Shown here in pieces: positions 58,612 to 64,000 of a stretch of 64,000 nt of DNA (within the stretch, counting starts at the first letter, position 1; each line of letters starts with the position of its first letter). The stretch is from assembly GCF_052030545.1 (NCBI RefSeq), contig NZ_JBPDIH010000001.1, forward strand, positions 1 through 64,000. Direction: 5' to 3'. This DNA comes from CANMXU01 sp052030545 (lineage in GTDB: Bacteria; Pseudomonadota; Gammaproteobacteria; Enterobacterales; Alteromonadaceae). The translations under genes and the position numbers were made by a program. The notes under the pieces were generated by a model. The model was not told the DNA's origin and did no database searches. It saw only the letters and a program-made list of their open reading frames with translations.

Positions 58612-59589
58612 TTATGTACGCAGATCAGTACGCTTTTTTGCTTGTGTTGTTTGTAAGCACTTTTCAGGGCGTTTTTTTTGTAATTTTTGTTGGTGTTTAC
58701 GCTCTGCTTTATCAATATGTTTGGCGATCCACTTGGTTAATTTAGCCATTAGTATTGGGGGAAAATCGTGTCCCATGCCTTTAACAATTTTCAACTTGGT
58801 TTTTTTAATGCTTCTCGCTGTTTCATGCCCTTGAGATACCGGAATAACGGGGTCGTCACTACCATGTATCACTAAAGTTTTCGCTTTAATTCGTTTGAGT
58901 AACTGTTTACGGCAACCACTGGCTGTTATCGCGACAAGTTGGCGCTTAACCCCCGCGGGGTGATAGCTTCTATCAACATGAAATGTGGCTTGTTGATACA
59001 GGTAATTATCGTCGCTTGGGTAGGCAGGACTGCCAATTAATCGATTTAATTTTACATTGTAATTTATCGCTGCTTCTCGATTAAATTGACTGGGGCGTTT
59101 TGCCAATAGAAGAAAAAGCTTGAGGTTAGATGCTGAAAAATTGCTCGCATTGGGCGACGACATAATACTGGTTAAACTGATGATCCTTTTACGATGATTT
59201 GCCGCCAAAATTTGAGCGATCATTCCGCCCATTGAAGAACCAACTAAATGGGCTTTTTTAACGCCTAATGCGTCCATTAACTGCAAAACATCATTGGCCA
59301 TATCATCCAGTAAATAAGGTGCTTTTGTCGGGAGTGGCATGTATTTACTTAGCCAGGTATTGAGCAAACTTGGCGAGCCTAATTCTGTTAACTTACTCGA
59401 TTTTCCGACATCACGATTGTCAAAGCGAATAACGCGAAAGCCTTTTTCAATCAGCCCGTAATAAAAGTTATCTGGCCAAACTGTCATTTGCGCGCCTAAC
59501 CCCATGATCAAAATAATGGTTGGCTTTTTTTTATCGCCTTCATCTTGAAAACTTAATTTAATACCTGAGCTGAGAGTGATTGAATGCAT
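58612..59589 (-). CDS. Alpha/beta hydrolase with a basic C-terminal tail (325 aa)
   Basis: An alpha/beta-hydrolase fold enzyme. The oxyanion region is ILIMGLGAQMTVWPDNF, the nucleophile elbow LVGSSMGGMIAQ (Ser near 118), the acid VIHGSDDPVIP (Asp near 241) and the His GMGHDFPP (near 270). The last 30 residues are Lys/Arg/Gln-rich (KHQQKLQKKRPEK), not part of the fold. No signal peptide. Homologues hydrolyse esters; the substrate is unknown. Confidence 0.88.
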   Translation of the reverse strand: MHSITLSSGIKLSFQDEGDKKKPTIILIMGLGAQMTVWPDNFYYGLIEKGFRVIRFDNRDVGKSSKLTELGSPSLLNTWLSKYMPLPTKAPYLLDDMANDVLQLMDALGVKKAHLVGSSMGGMIAQILAANHRKRIISLTSIMSSPNASNFSASNLKLFLLLAKRPSQFNREAAINYNVKLNRLIGSPAYPSDDNYLYQQATFHVDRSYHPAGVKRQLVAITASGCRKQLLKRIKAKTLVIHGSDDPVIPVSQGHETARSIKKTKLKIVKGMGHDFPPILMAKLTKWIAKHIDKAERKHQQKLQKKRPEKCLQTTQAKKRTDLRT

Positions 59590-59908
59590 ACAATGTTTTA
59601 TATTTTTACCGAATACGACTGTTAACTGGCAGTACCGAACTTAACCTAGTTGTATGGCATAAGCATGACGGTTAGGTGACGTGATCTAGCCGCAATCTAG
59701 GACTATAACCCCCTTTGCGATGATTTTTATTGCAAATTTATTCGTCAATTATTGTTCAAGTTAACCTTATGATTTAGCGAGATAATTATGCTGTTCTTGG
59801 TTTTGAATATTGTGTTCATAGTGACCTAGATACAATTTTATTTGAAAGCATTTGATCTTTGCTGCTGTCTATTTAATTGCATCAACCATTATAAATAAGG
59901 AATTTAGT
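59590..59908. other. Upstream region of the bufferin cluster
   Basis: 319 bases between the divergent hydrolase and bufA. I saw no gene. CTAGCCGCAATCTAG (59688-59702) is a short dyad-like stretch, and the rest is AT-rich. Promoters for metal-responsive control are expected here but not identified. Confidence 0.4.
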
Positions 59909-60199
59909 ATGACTAAGCAAACCAATATTAAAGCCGCGGCAATTTCGAGTATTCTTGCCTTAGGTACTTTGTCTGCAGCGCCAGCAATGGCTGTACCTGA
60001 ACAACCTTCTGCATGGGAAAAATGCGCCGGTGTTGCCAAAGCTGGTAAAAATGACTGCGGTGCACTCGACGGATCACATAACTGTGCAGGGCAAGCCAAG
60101 GTAGATAATTCAGATCATGAATGGGTGTATGTGCCTAAAGGTACTTGTGAAAAAATTACCGGTGGTGTTGTTAAAGCTGAAAAGCCAGCCAAAAAGTAA
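59909..60199 (+). CDS. bufA: Bufferin precursor BufA (DUF2282 family, 96 aa)
   Basis: A small exported precursor: signal peptide (cleavage near AMA|V, residue 25), then EKCAGVAKAGKNDCGA, HNCAGQAKV and YVPKGTCEKI, with the four cysteines typical of DUF2282. In bufferins the cysteines are modified by the MNIO enzyme BufB with help from BufC, and the product binds copper in the periplasm. A short Lys/Pro-rich tail follows. AAGGA lies about 8 bases before the ATG. Confidence 0.9.
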   Translation: MTKQTNIKAAAISSILALGTLSAAPAMAVPEQPSAWEKCAGVAKAGKNDCGALDGSHNCAGQAKVDNSDHEWVYVPKGTCEKITGGVVKAEKPAKK

Positions 60200-60329
60200 T
60201 GATGGCACCATTATTTCACCGGGGAGTATTACCAAGCCCTTTTGAATTAATGGTTCTATTTGTTGAACTAATAAAAGCGTTGAATAAAAGCGTTAAATAA
60301 AAGCGTTAAATAAATGTGAGCGTGCTATT

Positions 60330-61193
60330 GTGGATGCGTTATTGAATATGAAGACAATTACCGGTGTGGGTTTAGGGTTGCGTCATGGTCATTTTAATGA
60401 ATTTATTAATAACAAACCTGACGTGCCTTGGCTTGAAGTGCACACTGAAAATTTTTTAAATGAACATAGCTTTGCCGCGAAACGTTTAGATAAAATTCGT
60501 CAAGATTATGCGATTTCCGCACACTGTGTCAGTTTATCTTTGGGTACTGCAGGTCAATGGACAGAAAAAAAACACGCACATCTACAATCGATAAAACAAA
60601 CGCTTGCACGATTAGAGCCGGTGTTTGTTTCTGATCATATTTCTTGGAGCTCGCCTGACAACATTCATTATGCGCCTGAGCTTTATCCATTGCCGTATAC
60701 AGAAGAAGCATTGGACGTTATTTGTGACAATGTCTTGCAAGCGCAAGATATTTTGCAGCGTCAGCTGATATTAGAAAACCCTTCCAGTTATCTACATTTT
60801 CAACATTCTGTAATGTCGGAAGCTGAATTTATTGCCGCTTTGGTTAAACGCACAGGCTGTGGCTTATTACTTGATGTTAATAACCTTTTTGTTAGCGCGC
60901 ATAATTTAGACTTCTCTGCCCACGATTATCTTGAGACTATCGATTTTGATGCTGTCAAAGAAATACATTTAGCGGGCTTTTCGGTCGATCATATCGCAGG
61001 GCAACAAGTGTACATTGATACCCATGGCGCTAAAGTTTACGACGGAGTATGGCAGTTATTTCAATACGTTGTTAATAATTTCAAACCCGTTCCGACCTTA
61101 ATTGAATGGGACAATGATTTACCTGAATTTGACGTTTTGTACGGTGAAAAACTTAAGGCCGATGCAATAATAGCCGATATGATTAAGGGGTAG
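60330..61193 (+). CDS. bufB: BufB, DUF692 multinuclear iron oxidase (MNIO) (287 aa)
   Basis: A TIM-barrel of the DUF692/MNIO family, iron enzymes that modify cysteines of ribosomal peptides. Marks: GVGLGLRHGHFNEF, WLEVHTENFLN, SAHCVSLSLG, VSDHISWSS, LPLPYTEEAL-like PLPYTEEALDV, LENPSSYL, GCGLLLDVNNLFVSAHN, IHLAGF and LIEWDND, which hold the metal-binding His, Asp and Glu. The GTG at 60330 or the ATG at 60348 may be the start. It is between bufA and bufC, whose start follows by 6 bases. Confidence 0.92.
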   Translation: MDALLNMKTITGVGLGLRHGHFNEFINNKPDVPWLEVHTENFLNEHSFAAKRLDKIRQDYAISAHCVSLSLGTAGQWTEKKHAHLQSIKQTLARLEPVFVSDHISWSSPDNIHYAPELYPLPYTEEALDVICDNVLQAQDILQRQLILENPSSYLHFQHSVMSEAEFIAALVKRTGCGLLLDVNNLFVSAHNLDFSAHDYLETIDFDAVKEIHLAGFSVDHIAGQQVYIDTHGAKVYDGVWQLFQYVVNNFKPVPTLIEWDNDLPEFDVLYGEKLKADAIIADMIKG

Positions 61194-61199
61194 TTCAAG

Positions 61200-61988
61200 A
61201 TGTCAGAGTCATTATATACGTTGCAGTCTGAATTTTTTGAACACTGTACGTTAGCGCTAAGAAGCAATAAAGAACACTGCCTTGATAAGCTCATTCGTTC
61301 GCGTCAATTGCCAATTAATGCATTATTAAATATTTACCAACACAGTACCTTGGGTAATCTTACTCAAGTATTAGCGTTGACATTTCCCGTGGTAGAAAAA
61401 TTAGTCGGGGAAGCGTTTTTTCAAGCGATGGCGCGAGAATACATCAAAATTTACCGACCTAATACTGCAAATATAGACAACTATGGTGATAACTTTTCGA
61501 TGTTTATAGCGGACTTTTCGCCAGCCAAGGCATTACCTTATTTAGCCGATGTCGCGAAACTTGAATGGCTCTATCATCAAAGCAGTTTGTGCGCCGCAAT
61601 AACGCCAATGAAAACAAGTTTATTAACGGAGGTTTCAGACAAAGCGGCATTAACGATGATCTTTCATCTGGCTAGTTCTGTGCAATTATTACATTCAGCC
61701 TATCCACTGTTATCAATTTGGCACGCGAATCAAGCCAGTAGCAATCAGGGCGAAATCATCGAAATAGATAACGACCAGCAACATTATCTAGCCGTATTTA
61801 AAAGAGCAAGGGCGGTTGAAATTGTGCGGCTGTCTGGCGCAGAATATAAACTACTTAGCGGCATGCATCAGAAAATGCCGTTGGAACAATTAATAGACAT
61901 GATGTTAGGTGTTGATCGTGATATTAACTTGGATGCGTTGATGAATCGTTTTATGGGGTCTGGCGTGATCAGTCATTTTACCGTTTAA
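61200..61988 (+). CDS. bufC: BufC, DUF2063 family partner protein (262 aa)
   Basis: The DUF2063 N-domain is seen in LQSEFFEHCTLALRSNKEHC, INALLNIYQHSTLGNLTQVL, ALTFPVVEKLVGEAFFQAMA and YIKIYRPNTANIDNYGDNFS. The C-terminal part is the winged-helix-like end (YKLLSGMHQKMPLEQLIDMM). Members recruit the bufferin precursor to the MNIO enzyme. GGGG lies 9 bases before the ATG. Last gene of the buf set. Confidence 0.9.
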   Translation: MSESLYTLQSEFFEHCTLALRSNKEHCLDKLIRSRQLPINALLNIYQHSTLGNLTQVLALTFPVVEKLVGEAFFQAMAREYIKIYRPNTANIDNYGDNFSMFIADFSPAKALPYLADVAKLEWLYHQSSLCAAITPMKTSLLTEVSDKAALTMIFHLASSVQLLHSAYPLLSIWHANQASSNQGEIIEIDNDQQHYLAVFKRARAVEIVRLSGAEYKLLSGMHQKMPLEQLIDMMLGVDRDINLDALMNRFMGSGVISHFTV

Positions 61989-62079
61989 TGTCTATTTACT
62001 TTTTAATGTCTATTTAATTGAATAACTAATCTAATAATTAAACGAATAACTAAACCCAAAGGTCAAAGGAATAAGCTAA

Positions 62080-62730
62080 ATGGCAACATCCACTGTTAAG
62101 CAAAATGATAAAGCCATTCTTTATTATGTGCACGATCCAATGTGCAGTTGGTGTTGGGGTTATCGCAGTACTTGGCAATTGTTGCAACAGCAATTAACCA
62201 AGCAATTAGGCGAACAAGTTGACATTCAATACAGTCTAGGGGGTTTAGCGCCAGACAGTAATGCGCCTATGCCTGAAAATATGCAGCAATTTTTGCAGCA
62301 AACTTGGCGAAAAATAGCGAATCAATTAGGCACTGAGTTTAATTTTGACTTTTGGCATGAGTGTCAGCCAAAGCGGTCAACCTATCCGGCTTGTCGTGCG
62401 GTGTTAATTGCTAAAGAGCATGGCCTAGAGCAAGAGATGATTTTCGCCATTCAACAAGCTTATTATTTACAGGCGAAAAACCCGTCTGAAGCCCATACGT
62501 TAGTGTCATTAGCAAAAGCGATTGGTTTAAATGGTGAAATGTTTTCCACTGCTTTAGCCAGCGAACGCATCAATAACCGTTTGATGAGCGAAATTAGCCA
62601 AGTAAGAAGTTTGCCAATTAACGGCTTTCCTTCATTAGTTTTGTTCGTTGATGGTCAAAACATTGCCATAACGCTTGATTATCAGTATTGGCAAACTAGC
62701 TTTGCACAAATTAAGAATGCGTTAAGTTAA
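62080..62730 (+). CDS. DsbA-family thioredoxin-fold protein (FrnE/HCCA-isomerase-like) (216 aa)
   Basis: A thioredoxin fold with an inserted helical domain. YYVHDPMCSWCWGYRSTW holds a CSWC redox pair at about residues 22-25; the cis-Pro loop is LPINGFPSLVL. There is no signal peptide, so it is cytoplasmic, like FrnE. It may keep thiols reduced or act as a glutathione-dependent isomerase. It follows the buf genes on the same strand after 91 bases; a link to metal or thiol stress is plausible but only positional. Confidence 0.85.
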   Translation: MATSTVKQNDKAILYYVHDPMCSWCWGYRSTWQLLQQQLTKQLGEQVDIQYSLGGLAPDSNAPMPENMQQFLQQTWRKIANQLGTEFNFDFWHECQPKRSTYPACRAVLIAKEHGLEQEMIFAIQQAYYLQAKNPSEAHTLVSLAKAIGLNGEMFSTALASERINNRLMSEISQVRSLPINGFPSLVLFVDGQNIAITLDYQYWQTSFAQIKNALS

Positions 62731-62834
62731 GCTTTTTTTGAGCGAAATTTAAATACCCTAATGGCAGATTGCACTCTGCACTTTACACCCTATAATGGGG
62801 CGCTCCAAAATATCTTCATGCAAAAGCTCTAGTT

Positions 62835-63353
62835 ATGCGTTTATTAAAGTCGACCATTCATCCTGATATTACCGATATGTCAGCCACAACATTCACACGA
62901 AAAGCAACCCGTGCGATTGTACTCAATGGCGACAATATTTTATTGCTTTATACCAAACGTTATCACGACTATAGCTTGCCTGGTGGCGGTGTAGATAACG
63001 GGGAAAGCATAACTGACGGCTTAGTGCGCGAGTTAAAAGAAGAAACAGGGGCGCACAATGTGCAAGACATACAAGCTTTTGGCTTGTATGAAGAATATCG
63101 ACCTTGGCACAAGCCAGGTTTTGATATTGTGCACATGCAGTCTTACTGTTTTGTTTGTTCTATTGATGACGAGTTATTAGCGCCAGAGCTTGAAGCGCAT
63201 GAAATAGACAATGGCATGCATCCAACGTGGATTAATATTCATCAAGCCATCAGTCACAACGAGCATACCATTGCTAACAGCAGTAAAAAGGGCTTGTCGA
63301 TAGAACGGGAAACATACTTATTAAAACGCATTGTTGACGAATTAGTGAATTAA
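62835..63353 (+). CDS. NUDIX hydrolase (172 aa)
   Basis: A Nudix domain with the complete box starting GGGVDNGESITDGLVRELKE and ending ETGA (about residues 56-79), which binds Mg and cleaves nucleoside-diphosphate derivatives. The N-terminal strands RAIVLNGDNILLLYTKRYHD and the SLPGGG loop are intact. The ATG at 62835 opens the longest form; ATG 62877 (MSATTFTRKA) is a possible shorter start. The substrate is unknown. Single gene. Confidence 0.9.
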   Translation: MRLLKSTIHPDITDMSATTFTRKATRAIVLNGDNILLLYTKRYHDYSLPGGGVDNGESITDGLVRELKEETGAHNVQDIQAFGLYEEYRPWHKPGFDIVHMQSYCFVCSIDDELLAPELEAHEIDNGMHPTWINIHQAISHNEHTIANSSKKGLSIERETYLLKRIVDELVN

Positions 63354-63469
63354 ATTAAAAGAGAACGCCTTAATTAAGTTGTGCTTTTGTTAAAAAAGCA
63401 TAAAATTAACTGGTCTGCGAGTATTAGCTAGTGCCTAGCTAAGTTGTTTGTTAAAACGAATTGGAACCT

Positions 63470-63973
63470 ATGTTGAAGTCGTTATCTAAAGTCATCATCG
63501 TGATCACTATGCTTATTGCCTTTGTTGGCCAAGCATTCGCGTATTCGATGATGTCTTGTAGCCACAGTGGTTCTGATAACGGTGGTTTTGATAACAGTAG
63601 TGTTGCTAATGGTGGGCATGCCGGTATGGTGCACGTCGAAATGAACCACGCTAATATGAGCCATGCTCAACATGCTCAACATGCTCAACATGCTAATATG
63701 AGCCATGATCAACACGCCAATATGGCGCATGCTGATACCATGACCTCAAAAATCGCCTCAACACCTGATAATCAACAGACAATGGCTAGCAGTCAACACA
63801 ATGACTGCTGTGACGCCGATTGCTCAACCAGTGTTTGTGCAAGCTTTTCAGTGCTTTCATCCCATGTGTTATTGGCGACTGATTATAGCGAACATCACGC
63901 TATTTCAAGCTTAATCTTTTCAGTACAAAGCTCTTTTGTAACCTCTTTATATCGTCCACCGATAATTGCTTAA
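63470..63973 (+). CDS. Exported His/Met/Cys-rich protein, possible copper-binding (167 aa)
   Basis: A signal peptide (cleavage near AFA|Y, residue 25) leads to a region very rich in His, Met and Asn, with three HAQ tripeptides in a row and NMSHDQHANMAHA, then a cysteine cluster NDCCDADCSTSVC. This composition suits binding of copper or a similar metal in the periplasm. The last 50 residues are uncharged and may be helical. ATG 63470 is preferred; the frame opens at TTG 63461. The family is unclear; small periplasmic copper-tolerance proteins (CopL-like) are the nearest idea. Confidence 0.7.
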   Translation: MLKSLSKVIIVITMLIAFVGQAFAYSMMSCSHSGSDNGGFDNSSVANGGHAGMVHVEMNHANMSHAQHAQHAQHANMSHDQHANMAHADTMTSKIASTPDNQQTMASSQHNDCCDADCSTSVCASFSVLSSHVLLATDYSEHHAISSLIFSVQSSFVTSLYRPPIIA

Positions 63974-64000
63974 CACAAGATAAGTGCGTCTAAAATTCAG

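Noticed and set aside
1..64000. tRNA, rRNA, riboswitch or CRISPR features
   Set aside because: I saw no cloverleaf, conserved rRNA segment, known riboswitch core or regularly spaced direct repeats; by-eye reading can miss weak cases.

Overview
The window looks like the chromosome of a marine gammaproteobacterium of the Alteromonadales, most like Colwelliaceae/Thalassotalea. It is AT-rich, has long TonB-dependent receptors, a GalNAc (Aga) pathway of the Shewanella type, SapC and TPR-sulfotransferase genes, and cassette arrays with attC-like sites. This placement is inferred from gene content only. No rRNA, tRNA, CRISPR array or integron integrase was seen.

Region 1 (1-5180) and region 3 (11411-17850) are arrays of short genes, nearly all on the + strand. 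Each is followed by an imperfect palindrome of 60-110 bases starting near TAACAA and ending near GCGTTA. These are integron gene cassettes with attC sites. Cargo includes a zinc-ribbon membrane protein, a CoiA-like protein, an ankyrin lipoprotein, a YefM/ParE-type toxin-antitoxin pair, a class 3 lipase, a monooxygenase, a VOC protein and small membrane proteins. Six copies of a REP-like palindrome (GGGGTCGGTGACA...TGTCACCGACCCC) occur only in these arrays, mostly inside or beside attC sites. Region 2 (5304-11410) holds ordinary genes: mtfA, PhyH, MYG1, a DUF4156 lipoprotein, and a LysR regulator divergent from a pirin gene.

Region 4 (18704-51799) reads as one polysaccharide-utilisation locus for a sulfated glycan rich in N-acetylgalactosamine. 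It holds a formylglycine sulfatase, a TonB receptor operon (2OG oxygenase, duplicated TPR-sulfotransferase, second sulfotransferase, SapC), a possible unassigned glycoside hydrolase, a purple-acid-phosphatase-like enzyme, a GH20 hexosaminidase, a GH16 enzyme, the cytoplasmic Aga pathway (AgaZ-like, AgaS, ROK kinase, AgaA), a DeoR regulator (AgaR), a phosphoesterase and an MFS permease. Three secreted enzymes share the same C-terminal module. A 10-bp-period direct repeat, CTTTCR-N4-CTTTCR, lies upstream of nearly every transcription unit of the locus and is the likely AgaR operator.

Region 5 (51844-64000) is mostly housekeeping: pgi followed by a 28-unit heptamer array, a YjdM-like protein, a PQQ-type sugar dehydrogenase, an EF-hand protein, an EEP-family enzyme, a hydrolase, a bufferin cluster (bufA-bufB-bufC), a DsbA-like protein, a NUDIX hydrolase and a His/Cys-rich exported protein.

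Four related non-coding mobile elements of 260-360 bp, each flanked by CTAG on both sides, are scattered across the window. One interrupts a small membrane-protein gene whose reading frame is restored exactly if the element and one CTAG are removed.
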